From positions 806,001-870,000 of the forward strand of contig OZ251233.1 in NCBI GenBank assembly GCA_965240325.2: DNA of 64,000 bases. Direction: 5' to 3'. The stretch comes from Rebecca billardiae RCC1528 (taxonomy: Eukaryota > Haptophyta). Positions 40,652-54,000 of the stretch are shown piece after piece (position 1 is the first letter of the stretch; every line of letters starts with the position of its first letter). Both the position numbers and the translations under genes were made by a program. The notes beneath the pieces were generated by a model that had not been told where the DNA came from, did no database searches, and saw only the letters and a program-made list of their open reading frames with translations.

Positions 40652-43407
40652 GCTAATCCCGTGCCGTCACGCTCGCCTGAGCTGCGGAGGTCGCTCCGAG
40701 GCCGAGCTTGTCTATGACAGCACCCATGGCACAAGCCGCGGCTGCGAGTCGCCGCCCTGACTCTGACAGTGACAATCATGCGAGTCAGGCAGTCACCCGA
40801 CAGCCGTCCCAGCGGTGCCAGCTGCCAGGCCGCTGCGACGCCGCGTGACCGCGGAAGCGGTACTTTATTGCCGCATCATCATGCAGCATATATATATATA
40901 TATATATAGCGATGCAGCCCTCCGCGCGGCGGGGCGGCGCCAGTCACTAGTCAGTAGCTGTCAAGTTACTCGGAAGTACAGGCCTAGGTACCGCTGCCGC
41001 TTAGCTGCGCCTGCTGCCCGGCGGCGCTGCCGCGATTCACTCACTTATCACTACTCAGAGTGACTGGCCAAGCCCAATGGGCCATTCAGATTGGCGGCTG
41101 TCGGACTCGCGCGGAGTCGGCGCTGCGCCGCCGGCCCGCCGGGGCGGGCCCGGCCGGGCGGGCCCGGCGGCGGCGGTCATTAATATTATGATTATATTCA
41201 CTCATTAGCTTATGCCTATAATTATAGCGACAGCGGCGCCGCCGACTACTATGGTAAGTGGTAACGCCAGTGTCCCGGCACAGCTCTCCATCTGCACCGA
41301 CTTAGTCTTAGACTACCAGGGACTGGCCACTCTGGGACCGCGTTGCATGGTCTCCAGTAGGGGGGCCAAACCGCTCATTTAAAAAAGAAAATCAAAGCCG
41401 CGGCGCATTTTCGCTCCTCCCTCGGCCTTTTAGGGTGGCGCGGAGCCTTTTTCTCGGACCCCGCTCGAAAATCGAGCTCCGACGCGTTCGGGCGCTCAGA
41501 GCTCGGTTCCGCTCCAGCACGAGCGGCCGGAGGCAGTGGACCGCCGCGCGCTCGCGTCCCATGATACGCCGAGATGGTCTCGGGAGCGCGCGCGCGTGAC
41601 GCTGGTGGGCGCTTCTGACCCTTGTCTTTGCGCCACCAGCGGCTCACCACCCGGTTCTTGGCCACCTCGCGCCGTGCGCGGCGCGCGTCGGCCGGCTTGA
41701 ATTGCTGCGCTGCGTACGCCCGTCACGCTACCCCTCCTTGTGGCTCAAGATCAACTCGCCCCGGCGAGATCGATGCTCGCCCCAGGTGTTCATGTGTATC
41801 CGTGGATGCCCAGCTCGCCTAACCTGCCCTGCTGCGCCGGAATCGCCGTCAGCAGACCGGCGCGAGCTCGCGCGCAACACCTCCGCGGAGCCCGCAACTG
41901 TCATGTTCCGCTCGTAGGGCCCGTGTTTGCACCTGCCGTGGCACTTGCGATGGTCAGCACGTTGGGTATGGGTCACGCGTGCCCCCAGATGGCGTCGGGG
42001 CGCCTCCCATTCGCCTCTCAGGACGTCGCGGACGTGCTCGCAGGCACCGGTTGGCTCATTCGACAGGTCCGACGTGCACTCGACCGTGCCTACAAGCGCG
42101 CCCCTGTGACGCGCATGCCTGCAGAAGCAGACGCAGATGGGCCTCAATGCACCGTGGTGCGCCCAAGACCGGCGGGAGCGTCAGAGACCGTCTCAATCTT
42201 GACACCTTGCACACGCCGGCGCTTGCCATTGGGCTCCGCGCAGCCAGTCAGGAGCGCCGAACAGCGCCGGATCAGCCTCTGTAGGCCGAATATCCGCCCC
42301 AACGCCCAGAAATAGCGCGGGACAGGGTAGGGCGTACATATATGGACCGATCCTATGCAGCCTGGTTTGGTGCAGAGACGCCAGCCACCACCTGGAGCAG
42401 GCGTTTGCTGCCGAATCGCATGCTCGGCACTGTGCCGCACTGCGACGACGACAGATTTGACCTGCCTCGTAGGTCTCGGCCATGGAGCGGTGACGGTTGG
42501 CTCGAGTGACGTTAAACCTTGATTATGACCGAGAGTACTCCCGGGCTGAGGACATGGGGCCGGTGCTTTGGGTCTACTATGTCTGCAATACGCCGTACGC
42601 ATGGCCGTATACGTACAGTCTGAAAACGTATCTCGCGGCTCGAGATCAGACGAGACTGTATTCATCAGCATGGCGTCTATATACACGGTGGGTATGTAAC
42701 GACCAGTGGCTTCCGGGAAACTACGTGTTTGACAGCCTGCCAGTACACAGCCTATATCGCATGTTGGGACCTGCTGCTGCTGGGGACCCAGAACGATCTC
42801 GCCGAGATGCTCTATCAAAGTGAAGTCGACATGGTCTATATGTCACAAATAAGACAGCCGTTACATGCCGTTTCCAATAAGTTCAGGCTCATTCTAATAA
42901 CTAAATATGCTAGCCGTTACGCCCTATATTCAGGGTATGTGAACCTGATTTTTTTACTTGGCTGGCCCAGACCCCTCCAGAGGGCATATGATCCAGCCCC
43001 AATTCAGCGCTAAACACTCGCTAGGACCAGCGCTCGTAGCCGTCAGTCACGTCACAGTGCCACTTTGGCCCCCCTATCTCCAGACTCCAGACTCCAGAGA
43101 CGTCTCGCCGGGAGCCTCCCACTCCCTGAGGCTGAGCTGTGAGCTAGTGATTAACAGAGTGAGAGCCGCACTGTGCTGTCCGCCGATGCGGCACAATACT
43201 GTAGTACAGCGGTTGCAGTTGGCGGCGCCGCGGCAGTTTCCGGTCTGGCAGCCTCGCGGCTGGCACAGCCGACTCGTCAGACGATTGAGTCGTGGCCCGC
43301 ATGCCAGGATCAGGGACTCGCGGATGAATACGATGATGATCACAGCCGGCGAACCGGCGGCGGAGGACCGGGCCTCAGACGATTCCCCGACACGCACGCC
43401 GCGGCGC
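40652..43407. other. Gene-poor region with microsatellite and GC hairpins
   Basis: About 2.7 kb without a supported gene. Contents: a (TA)n run at 40888-40909, dense GGGCCC/CCGGCC palindromic sequence around 41120-41175, and a patch at 41380-41480 with CGAAAATCG words. Comparatively AT-rich DNA runs from 42500 to 43000. Frames of up to 224 codons occur on both strands but show no recognisable domain. Confidence 0.5.
40888..40909. repeat. (TA)n microsatellite, about 22 bases
   Basis: A pure alternating AT run following ATGCAGC. Confidence 0.85.
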
Positions 43408-45558
43408 TCACACCGCCATGCGCAGGCGCGGCTGCGTGGGCATCCCCCCGCCGATCCCCGTGCGCATCGCGCTCATCGAGCGCACGCCGTGCGCGGCCGC
43501 GCGCAGCGTCGCGCTCGCCGCGCTGTTCGCCTCCGGCAGATCTCGCATCGGCTTGGGTGCCGTCGTGCCGATCAGCGCGGCGGCGACGCCGACGCCGCCG
43601 GGCACGCCGCCGTCGGCCGCGCCGGCGCGCGGCGGCGCGGGCACGCCGCCCGCCCGGCCGCGCATGCTCGGCGGCGGCGGCAGCGGCGCGCGCGGGTTGG
43701 ACGGCATGCCGGCGGCGGCGGGCCCGGCGCCGTGCGCGCCGAGATGCGCGGCCGCGGCGCCGCCGCTCACGTGCGAGCCCGCGCCCGCGCCGAGCGCGTA
43801 CTGGTTGGCGTCCGAGCCGGCGTTGAGGAATGCCTCGAGCTCGCTGATCGAGATCTGCCCCGAGCCGTCCAGGTCGAGGTACGCGTGCAGGTCGAACACG
43901 TCGACGGGCGGCAGCACCGCCGGCGGGATGCGCAGCACGCGCCGCATGAGCGCCATCAGCTCATCCACGTTGAGCTGCCCAGAGTGGTCGCGGTCCACCT
44001 TGGCGAAGATCTTGTCCCACGAGCGGCCGTACGTGGCGGCGGCCATCTTCTTGCGCACGCTCTGCAGCGTGGCGGGCGGTGGCGGCAGCGTGTGCGCGCG
44101 CGGCTCGTGCGCGCCCTCGCCGCGCCCGCCGCCGCCCTCGCCGATCGGCGGCATCGGCGCGCGCCCGCCGCTGAGCGACTCCGCGGGCGAATGTAGCTGC
44201 GGCGGTTCGACCTCCTCCGCCGACGAGCCGACGATGGGGCGCAGCCGCGCGGTGAGGCTGATGCGCTTCTGGTGCAGCTGCCACTTCCGCGCGGGCTCGC
44301 TGATCTCCGTCGAGCCCGCCAGGATCGCCGTCGACGGCCGCTCGAGCTCCCGCGCCTTCCGCCTCGCCTGCAGGTTGGCATACCAAGTGAGCACGCGGCT
44401 GGTTGCGTCAAGGCCGACCGGGGCGTCTGTGACGTCGATGATGCCGGGGCCGGGGTCGGAGGTGGCGCGGTGCGCGGGGCCGGCGGGCGTGGGCGGCGGC
44501 CTCGCGGCCTCGTCGCGCTCGTACTCCCCGTGCAGCTCGCGCGACTCCTTCGACTCCCGCCGGAGCAGCGTCGCCGTCACCGCGTGCACCTCGGTCAGCC
44601 GGCAGTAGGCGCGGCGGAAGTCGTCAAGCACGTCACCCGCGCGCCCGGCGACGCGGCGCGTGATGCGGAGGAAGAGCATCTCGATGAAGTGGAGGTAGTC
44701 CTCGATCTCGACCGAGTCGGTCCACTGGTCCGCCAGGTCGAACATCGCGTCGCAGTAGTCGTCGAACGAGATTGTATCTTGGCCGTAGGAGTCGTGCGCC
44801 CAGTCCTGCAGCCCGGCGCGCTTGGCGTCGCGCGCGGGCAGCCGCGGCGCGAGCGCCATGCAGATCAGCCGGTGGATCTCGAGGTAGCGCGTGCGCGACA
44901 TGCGGTCGTCGGGGGAGAGGTTCGCCGCGCGCCAGAACGAGCCGACCACCACGCGGAACGCCTGCGCGCGCGTGCACGCGCGCGGGCAGCCGCGGGTGAG
45001 CGCCACCGGCCGCGCGCGCGCGCGCGCAAGGGCTGTTCGCGCGCGCGCCTCGGCACTCTCGAGCTTGACGACCTGCCGCTCGGCGAGCATGTTGACCGTC
45101 TCGTACGAGCGCGAGCCCTGCTTGTAGTACGGCACGCCGTCGCGCTCCGCCCCCTCGTGCTTGAAGCGGTGCATGGCCGAGTGCGTGGTGGAGGCGCTCT
45201 CCCCGAAGATTCGCGTCTCGCTCGGGTCGAGGTGCTTCGGCCGGAGGTCCGGGGAGCCGCCGCGGCTGGAGGCCGAGCCGGGGCGGCTGGCGGCAGGGGA
45301 GTTCGAGCCCGCGGGCGACGCGGGCCCGGGCGTGCCCAGCGATTGCCGCCTGTGCCGGCTGTCTTGCTCGGGCACCTCCATCGATTTGCGCGCCTTGCGC
45401 GCGGCGGGCGGCGGCCGCGGTGGGACGGGCGGCTTGCGCTCGAGGGAGTTGTGCTTGCTGGAGGCGGTGGGCGCGGGCGGGGGGTCACTGACCGTGCGGG
45501 CCGGCGGCAGGCCCTGCACGCCCATGCCCATCGCGAAAGCGCCGTCGATCTGCGCCAT
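43408..45558 (-). CDS. EF-hand calcium-binding protein with family A N-terminal domain
   Basis: The start is taken at the ATG at 45558 (MAQIDGAFAMGMGVQ); the frame is open further upstream, but that sequence looks non-coding. Unspliced length is 716 residues. A disordered Ser/Pro-rich start is followed by a domain (GSFWRAANLSPDDRM, YLEIHRLICMALAP, LQDWAHDSYGQD, MFDLADQWTDSVE, MLFLRITRR) clearly shared with the protein at 21462-25385. Two canonical EF-hand loops follow near residues 522 and 562, DRDHSGQLNVDE and DLDGSGQISISE, in a typical paired spacing. It should bind calcium. A stretch of about 33 Ala/Arg-rich residues at about 44965-45060 interrupts the shared domain where the paralogue has almost none. 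It ends in CAG and is probably an in-frame intron, perhaps with a GC donor. Confidence 0.75.
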   Translation of the reverse strand: MAQIDGAFAMGMGVQGLPPARTVSDPPPAPTASSKHNSLERKPPVPPRPPPAARKARKSMEVPEQDSRHRRQSLGTPGPASPAGSNSPAASRPGSASSRGGSPDLRPKHLDPSETRIFGESASTTHSAMHRFKHEGAERDGVPYYKQGSRSYETVNMLAERQVVKLESAEARARTALARARARPVALTRGCPRACTRAQAFRVVVGSFWRAANLSPDDRMSRTRYLEIHRLICMALAPRLPARDAKRAGLQDWAHDSYGQDTISFDDYCDAMFDLADQWTDSVEIEDYLHFIEMLFLRITRRVAGRAGDVLDDFRRAYCRLTEVHAVTATLLRRESKESRELHGEYERDEAARPPPTPAGPAHRATSDPGPGIIDVTDAPVGLDATSRVLTWYANLQARRKARELERPSTAILAGSTEISEPARKWQLHQKRISLTARLRPIVGSSAEEVEPPQLHSPAESLSGGRAPMPPIGEGGGGRGEGAHEPRAHTLPPPPATLQSVRKKMAAATYGRSWDKIFAKVDRDHSGQLNVDELMALMRRVLRIPPAVLPPVDVFDLHAYLDLDGSGQISISELEAFLNAGSDANQYALGAGAGSHVSGGAAAAHLGAHGAGPAAAGMPSNPRAPLPPPPSMRGRAGGVPAPPRAGAADGGVPGGVGVAAALIGTTAPKPMRDLPEANSAASATLRAAAHGVRSMSAMRTGIGGGMPTQPRLRMAV

Positions 45559-45822
45559 GGTCGACGAGCAGCCGCGCCACAACGAGGCCCAGCGCAGGCC
45601 GGGCCAAGGGGGTGCCGGGCTGCCTGGCTGGCTTGCTTGATTGACGACCACAACGTCAAAGGTAACGACGGCAGTAACGCACCGGATTGAATATGAGAGC
45701 CGGCGAGGCAGATGTAACGATTTCGTCGTCCCTTGCGGACACCCGCCTGCCAATCATAGTTAGAGACTCACTAAGACTATTCACTGGATCGTACGTAGCA
45801 TGTACAGTAGCAACCGCTCAGA

Positions 45823-47700
45823 CTACGTCGACGTCGACGTGGCCGCCGCGTAGTGCGCGGGTGCGACCCCTCCCGGCGCGTGCGCGGCCGCGCCCCCGCC
45901 GGGCTGCGCGCGCGAGAGCGCCCCCTCGCGCCACGCGTTGAGCCGCGCCTGCAGCTCGTCGTGCAGCAGCGCACACGTGGCCTCGTCGTCCGCGCTCACC
46001 TCGTACCCGACGGTCGCGCCGCCGGCGGCGCTGCCCAGCGCCGGGCCGCCCGCGCCGCCGGCACCCCCGCCGCCGGCCGCGCCGGCCGCGCCGGCCGCAC
46101 CGCCGCCGCCGCCCCCGCGCGGCGCGTCCGCGCGCACGCCGGCCGCGCCCTCGTCCGCGCGCGCGCCCGCGCAGCGCAGTGTCACCAGGTGGCGGGACGG
46201 CACTCGCTGGATCGAGATGAGACGGCGCCACGCGACGTGCCACCGCGGCGTCCACCGCGTCGAGCGGAGGCAGACGACGCGCTCGGTGGTGCAGAGCACG
46301 GTGAACCGCCCCAGCCCGACGTACGACACCACCTGCTCCCCCGGCTCCCCCACCCCGGACAGGTCCAACACCTCAGCCAATGACGCGTCCAGTCGGTCGT
46401 AAGGCGGCAGTGGCGCGCCCGCGACCACGCCCGCGCGCCGCGGCCGCACGCGGCCGCGCGCGCCGGAGGCGGCGCCGGTGCCGTCGGCGGTGGCGTGGCG
46501 GAGCGCCTCGGATGAGCGCGTCGCGAGCTCGAGCACCCCCGCCGCCGGCTTCACCGCCACGCCCACCAGCCCCTTGGCCACGCCCACCATCGCGCCGCGC
46601 AGCCCGTCGCGCTGCGCGCCCTCGAGGGGAGATTGAATCACGCCAGTGGCGCCCTCCACGATGGCGCGGCCGAGGTGGTGGGCGGAGTGGACGAGGCCGC
46701 GGTGCACGCCGCTGCCGGGCGGCGGCGTGGGCTGCGCGAGCCGCCGGTTCCGCCGCTCGATGTACTCCGCGTCCATCGAGAGGTACGCGATCCCCTTCCC
46801 GACCGAGCCGGTGATGCGCGACGTGGCGCCCGCCGTGCCAGACAGCGTGTTGCGCAGGAGCGAGGCGGTGCCTCTGACCAGCCCCGCGCCCACGCCGAGC
46901 GCGGAGCCGCCCGCGGCGGCGGCGGCGACGGGCTCGAGGATGAAGTCGCGCACGCCCGAGCCCAGGTTCGAGAGCAGCCCGGCGGGCGAGCCCAGGATGT
47001 CCGAGTACCCGAGCACCTTGTACGCCTCGCACAGCGCCGCGCGCGTGTAGTGCGCGCCCACGCGCGCGCGCAGCTCAGCCGGCGGGACAAACGGATCCGT
47101 GATCTGAAGCCCGCCCAGCCGGAGCGGCGCGCGGTCGACGGCGGTGGCGAGCTCGAGCACGTGCAGCAGCGCGGCGAGCGGGTTCGCGCCGCCCGGACCG
47201 CTCGGCACGTACGACACGTTGATCCGCAGCGGCGCGATCGAGAGCGCGCCGACGTACACGCGAGCGCGCGCGCGCGCCGACGCGGGCGACGCGCCCGCGG
47301 CGCGGCGGTCGTCGTCGTCGGCGGTGGCTGCGCCGGCGCGCGCCGATCCCGGGCGCGGCTTGGCGGGGCCGGTCGTGGGCGCGCCTGCCGAGGGCACGCG
47401 CGGCGCGGCGTCCATCGGGCCCGGCGACACCGTGCCGCCGCCCTCGCCCGCGCCGCACACCGCGCCGTCGCTCGCGCCGCCGCCGCGCGCGTGCGCCGAG
47501 CGCGCGCCGCCGCCCGGCCGCACCCACAGGGGCGGCGCGGGCGTGCGCGTGGCGCCGTGCTCGGCGGCAGGCAGCGCGCGCAGCACGGCGGCGTGCGCCG
47601 CCTCGTCCGCCTCGGCATCGGCGCGGCGCGCCTCGCTCGCCGCCGCCGCCGCGCCGAGCAGCGCCAGCTCCTCCGCCGCCAAGACCGCCGCCTCCTGCTG

Positions 47701-47761
<61 letters not shown>

Positions 47762-48404
47762 AGCAGGCCGCTGCCGCCAAGCCACCAGCCGCCGCCGCCG
47801 CCGCCCGCGCCGCCGCCCGCCGACGCGAGGAGCCTCGGCACGAGGTGCGGCGGCAGCGCGCGCAGCACCGCCGCGCCGAGCTGCACGATCAGCGCCTCGT
47901 CCACCACCGCGTCCGTCTCCGCCAGCTGCAGCGAGATTGCTCGGAGATACAGCATGGCCGCCGAGCGGTGCTCTAGCAGCGCGCTCGCCTGCACGTGCGG
48001 CGGCGGCGCGCGCGCGCCCGGCGGCGCGCCGGCGGCGGCGGCGCCGTGCTGCTGCTGCTGCTGCTGCTGCTGCGAGGGGAGCGTGGCGCCGTCGGCGCCG
48101 CCCTGCGCGCCCGGCGGCGCAGACGCCGCCGACGGCGCGAGCACGACCGGCGCGCGCGCGCGCCGCGTCTGATTATCCAGCTGCACCGCCGAGATTGCAA
48201 TCTCGACGGTCGAGACGGCGCCGCCGCCCGCGCTCGCGCGCGGCTCGACGGCGTAGCCCGCGCTCAGCCCGCGCACGGTGGCGTACAGCAGCTCGGCGGG
48301 CGAGCCGTCGACGAAGCTCACGCCGGCGCCCGCGAGCTCGAGCCGCAGGTCGAGAGAGTGCCGCCCCGACAGCACTCGAGACAGGAGGTCGAGCCGCGCG
48401 CCGC

Positions 48405-48435
<31 letters not shown>

Positions 48436-49645
48436 GGCGGGCTGCGCGCGCGCCGGCGTCGCGCCGCGCGCGGCACCGCCCGGCGGCTCGGCGTCCGCCT
48501 CGCCCGCCGCCGCCTCCGCCGGCCCCGCGCCAGCGCCGCCGTGGGGCGACGCCGCCGCGGGCGCGTCGTGCCACCGGACGGTGAGCACGCGCGTCGGGCC
48601 GTCTGCCTCCACCTCCGCGCGCAGAACCTTCTGCGGAACCTTCGGCGGAAGGCGCGCGGAAGGTTCCGAGGGCTCCGCGCCGGCCGCGCCGTCGTCGTGC
48701 GCCGCGCCGCCGCCCGGCGCGGCGGCGCCCGCGCGCAGCTCGAGCGCGTGCGAGGTGCCCACGCGCGCGAGGTCCACCGTGCCGACCACGCCCACGCCGG
48801 GCACCGCCAGCTCAAGCCACGGCGGCAGCGACGGCTCATCGCATGCGTACGCAGCGGCATGGCCGGGGGGCAGCGCCTCGGAGGCGCCCTGCGCGCCGCG
48901 CTGGGCGAAGCGGAGGTGCGTGTCGGGCGTGCCGTTGATGATCCGGAACGGCGGCGCGCGCGGGTCCTCCGCGCCCAGGCTCACCACCGTCACGCCGCCC
49001 ACCAGCCGCACCTGCGCGCGGGCCAGGTAGGGCGGCGCGCCGCGGTCCGCGCGGTCGCGCAGCTTGAGCACGAACTCGCCCGGACTCTCGATCCGGAATC
49101 CGGCGGACCACGCCCAGCGGGACGTGTCCTCGAAGCAGAGCGCGAGCGTCGGCGCCGCCGCCGCCGAGCCGCCGCCGCCCGCGGGCGCGTGCGGCCAGTG
49201 CCACGCCAGCCGGCCGCCGCGCGCCAGCCTGGTGCTCGGCGCGTCCGCGCCGCCGCCGCCGCTCTGACTCAGCAGCAGGTCGCACGCCATGCAGTTTCGC
49301 AGCTCGTACCGGTGGCGCACGGTGAGCACCTTGGTGCGCCAGAACGGCCCGCGCGCGAGCTCGATGCTCGTCGCGAGCTCGTACGACATCCGCCGCCCCG
49401 CGCCGCCGCGGGGCGCGGGCAGCTCGCGCGGCACCGACAGACTGCCGGCCACGCCCACAGACGCAAGAGCAAACGGCCGCGACCAGACTGACGGCCCGAC
49501 CCGCAGCCGGCAGCGGTGGCCGAAGAGGTCGAAGGCGGGGTACGAGAAGATGGTGAGCGCCTCGGCGCGCGGCGCAGCGCCGGGGGCATCGCCGCCGACG
49601 ACCCCGCCGCCTGCCCACGACGCACCGCCGTCCTCGAGCCACGGC

Positions 49646-49681
<36 letters not shown>

Positions 49682-50979
49682 TCCGCGCCGCCGGGCGGCG
49701 CGTGCGCATCGCCCGTGCCGCCCGCGCCCGCGCCGCCGCCCGCGCCGCGCGGCTCGGCGGCCTCGAGCGGGAACGCGTGCTGCGGCGGTAGCTGCGCGCC
49801 GAACAGCGCGTCGCGGCTGCAGTAGTTCGCGTACAAAGCGCGCGGCGGCAGCTCGCTCGGGCAGAGCGCGCGCGCGGGCGCGGCGCCGCCGCCTTCGGCC
49901 GGCGGCGCATCCGCCGAGCCCTCCTCCGCCGCGCCCGCGCCGCCGCCGGGCGCGCCGCGCTCGGCCTCGGCGCGCGAGGCGCCGCCGCCGCCCTCGCGTG
50001 CCGCGCCCGACCCCACCGCGCCCGCGCCCGACCCCGCCGCGCCCGTGCCCGAGGCCGCCGGAGTCGCGCCGCGCGCCGCGCCAGAGCGCGCGCCGCCTGG
50101 CTGCTGCGCCGCGCCCGCGCCCGACCCCGCGCCCGGCGCGTGCGCGTGCAAAGGCGGCGGGATGGCGTGGAACTGGGAGAGGGAGACGGGGAGTCCGGTG
50201 CAGTTGTGCACCCAGAAGGGCGCGTACACGCAGACGACGAGCTGCCCGCTGCGCTCGAAGCGCTGGCTGACCGAGAGCGCGAAATGCAGCGCGTGCCCCG
50301 CAGCGTCGGCGAGCGTCACCACGAGGCGTGACGTTGCGCCTGCCGCCGAGCTCGCTGCACCGCCCGCGCCGCCGCCCGCGCCGCCGCCCGCGGCCGCCGG
50401 GCGGCGCGCGAGCGCGAGCTCGCCCGACCAGCTCGAGTGCGGCAGCTGCACGCGCAGCTTGAGCTGCTGCGTGCGCTGCGTGTCCACGCCGCTCAGCACG
50501 GACCACTCGCCGCCCGCGCGCAGCACGCGCTCCTCGCGGTGAGCCGGCGGCGCGCCGTGCCGCGAGCCGTCGGCGCGCGCGCCGCCACCTGCCGCGCCGC
50601 CGAGGCCGCGCCGCCGCGCGCCGTGCGCCGCTGCGCCGCTGCCGCCGCTGCCGCCGCCGCTGGCCGTGCGCGGCGGCAGGTCCGGGCCGGCGGCGTCCGC
50701 CCCAGTCTCGTGCGCGCCCGGCGCCGGCCCCGCCGCCACCGCGCCAGCGCTCGTCGCGCGCGGCTCCGCGCCGCCGTCCGCGGCCGCGGCCGCGCCGCCG
50801 TCCGCCACCGCCCGCGCGGCCGCGGCCTCGGCCGCCGCCGCAGCGCGTCCGCACCCGCAGGCTGCGCCGCCGGCCGCGCTGGCGAGGGCGGAGTGCTCGC
50901 GCTCGGGCTCGTCGTCATCGGCGCCGCTGCCCGAGGCGCCGCTGCCTCTCCGCACGCCGACGGCACCGCCGCCCTCCGA

Positions 50980-51044
<65 letters not shown>

Positions 51045-54000
51045 TACTCGACTGCCGAGCCTCGCTCAGCGCGAGCGCGACAGGGCAGGGCAGCAGGCAG
51101 CGCAGCCGCACCGGCGCGTGCAGTTGGATCGAGCACGGCCGGAGCAGGGAGATCCGGCCCGAGCCGCCGGCGCCGCGCGAGCCGAGCACGACCTCGAGGC
51201 CGTTGGTGGCGCGTGCGCCCTGCTGCGCGCGCCGAGCGCCGGCGCCGCCCGCACCGCCGTCGGCGCGCGCCGCGCCGCCACTCATGCCCGCGCCCGCGCC
51301 GCCGCCGTGCGCTGCGCCGCCAGGGCCGAGCACCTCGCCGCCGACGGGCTCGACGCGCGCGCAGCACAGCCACAGCGGCGCAGGCGACGCGGCGCTGCTC
51401 TGCGCACTCTCCCGCTCCGCGGGGAGCTGCTGCGGACCCGCCGACCCGCCGTCCACCGCAACACCGACAGCGGCGGCGGCGCCGCCGCCGTTGCCGCCGC
51501 CGCCGCCGCCGCGCGCAGGCGCGCGCGGCCGGCAGCGGACCATCTCGACGACGCCCGTCGCCGTGACAGTGAGCGGCGGGCTCCACGCGTACGCGGCGGC
51601 GAGGGCCTTTTCGCCCTCGCCCGCCGCGCCGCCCCCCGCCCTCGGCGCGAGCGGCCGGACCCGCACCACCGGATCCGCCGCCATCTCGAGAGGGACACAC
51701 GCCGCGGCTCCGGCCGGCAGCAGCAGCCGCCGCTCGGCCGCGAGCGAGGGTGAGTAGAGGAGCACCTCGAGCGGCGAGGGGAGGGCGTTGGAGAGGCGCA
51801 GCGCAGAGAGCACGTGCACGCGCACGTTCTGCGCCTCGCGCGTCACGCGCACCACGAGGCGCACCGGCAGCCGGCGCGCGGCCGCCGCCAACCCCTCCGT
51901 CGCGCGCTCGCGCTCGGCAGAGCGCGCGCGCGCGCGCGCCGCGCCGCGCGCGGGCGTGCGCGGGGGGCTGGGCGCGGCGCCGGCGTCGGCGGCGCGCGTT
52001 GCGTGGGCGAGTGGCGTCGGGCGCCACGCCGCGCCGCCGGTGGCGGCTGGCAGCACCGCGCTGCCCCGCAGCGCGCCCGCCGCCTCCTCCGCCACCGCCG
52101 CCGCGTCCGCGCCGGCCGCGCGACAGGCCGCGCGCGCTCGCACAGTCGAGTGCGAGCGCGCGGCCGCGGGCGGCGTGGCCGCTGCGCGCGCGGGGCGGAG
52201 CACGTGCGTGGAGACCCCTGGCACGTCGATGCGCATGGCGACGGTGTCCGCCGAGACTGACGGCAGTTGCAGCGCCACCACGCGCGGCGGCGGGGGTCGC
52301 AGCAGCGTCCCGAGCGAGGCGCCGAGCCGTGAGCGCGCCCCGCCGCCCCACAGCCGGAAAGCCTCGGTGCTGCCGGCGGCGACGCGAAGGATGCCGCCGG
52401 CGGGGCGCCACGCGGCGCCGCCCGCCGCGCCGTCGGCGCCATCGGCCGCGCCCGCCGCGCGCACCAGCAGCAGATCCACGCCGCACTCGTTGTGCACGAC
52501 GAACGGACGGCGGCGCGCGCCGCCGGCCGCGCGCTCGGCGCCGGCGCCGCCGCGAGGCGCGGCGCCGCGCGCGCGCTCGCGAGCGGCGGCGACGAGCGCG
52601 GCGGCGGCGGCGGCGGCGCCGGCGGGCGCGTCGTCGGGTGCGGGCATGCGCGGGGCGAGCTGCGCGATCAGCGCGGCGAGCATCGCGTGCGTCACGCTGA
52701 GCTCAAGACGCTCCGCCGCGCGCACGCTGAGCGCGCACCCCAGCCCGCCCACAATCCGCACGCGCGCGCGCGCCTCCACCGCCCACGGCTCCAGCAGCGG
52801 CTCCCAGCCGGCGCAGCGCTCCGCGTAGTGCGAAGCCTCGAGCCCCTCGCAGCGGCCCAGCACGTCCACGCCGTCCAGAAGCCGCGGGAACGAGGCGCGC
52901 AGTGAGAGCGCGCGCGCGCAGCCGAAGAGCGCGGGCCGCGCGCCGCGCGCGCCGTCCAGCGCCAGCACGCGCACCGCTCCCAGCTCGACACTCGCCCGGT
53001 ACCGCGGCCGCTTGAGCAGCGCCGCCACCAGCCCTAGGCGGATGCGCGCGGGGTAGATGGCAAATTCTGCGAGCGCGCGCAGGCTCGGAGCGTGCAGCAC
53101 AGCGTCGAGCGGCGCGATCGCGATCGAGATCGTCATCTCGGACGCGGGGCCGTCCGCGCCGCGCGCGCCCGCCGCCGCCGAGCCGCCGCTCCCGCCGCCG
53201 GTGTCGGCCTGCGGTGCGCGCGCGCGCGGCTCCAAGCGGCGGTGCGTGCAGCGGAGCTCGTAGAAGGGTCGTGGGGAGAAAGGACGCGGGCCGCCCGGCG
53301 CGCGCGGCGGCTCGAACGGCCCACTCGAGCCCCCCTCGCCGCCGCCTCCGCCGCCGTCACCGCTCGGGGCGGCGGCTGCGGAGGCGGCGGCGGAGGCGGA
53401 GGCGGCGTGAGCGCAAAACGAGTCCCAGGCCCCGCCCCAGCCCTCCAGCTCCGCGCACGCTGCGCCGGGCTCGGCGCGCACGGCGGCGCGCGGGGCGCCA
53501 TCCTCGTCCGACGTACTCGCTGACAAGGAGGTGCCCTGGGAGAGAGCGGACGCCGAGCGGCGCAGAGCGGCGGGCGCGTCCGCGTCTGCGTCCGCGCGCG
53601 CGCACGCGCGCGCGGCGCGCGGCGCGGCGGCCGCGGCGCACGCCGGCGCCGCGCCGGGGCCAGTGCTGCGCGGCGGCGGCGCAGGGGGAGTGCCGCGCGC
53701 GGGCAGCGAGGAGCAGCCCTCGGCGGCGGGCGGCGACGCCGCCGGCGCGGCACAGCCCGGACCGTGCGCCGCCGAAGGTGCCGCCGCCGCCGCCGCCGCG
53801 CCCGCGCCCGCGCCAACGCTCGCCGCAGACGGCATGGCCGCGGCACCGGCCGCGCGTCCGCTCCCAACTGTCGAGCTGGGCGCGCGTCGCGCGGGCGCTT
53901 CGTGCGCGCCCTCTGCCGCGGCGGCGGCGCGGAGCTCGGCGGCGGCGGCGCGTGTCTCCGAGTCCCACTGCTCCGGCGGCGGCGAGCACAGCACCTGCGC

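Noticed and set aside
42144-42818. 224-codon minus-strand frame
   Set aside because: No recognisable domain, no clear ATG context, and overlapping frames of similar length on the other strand.
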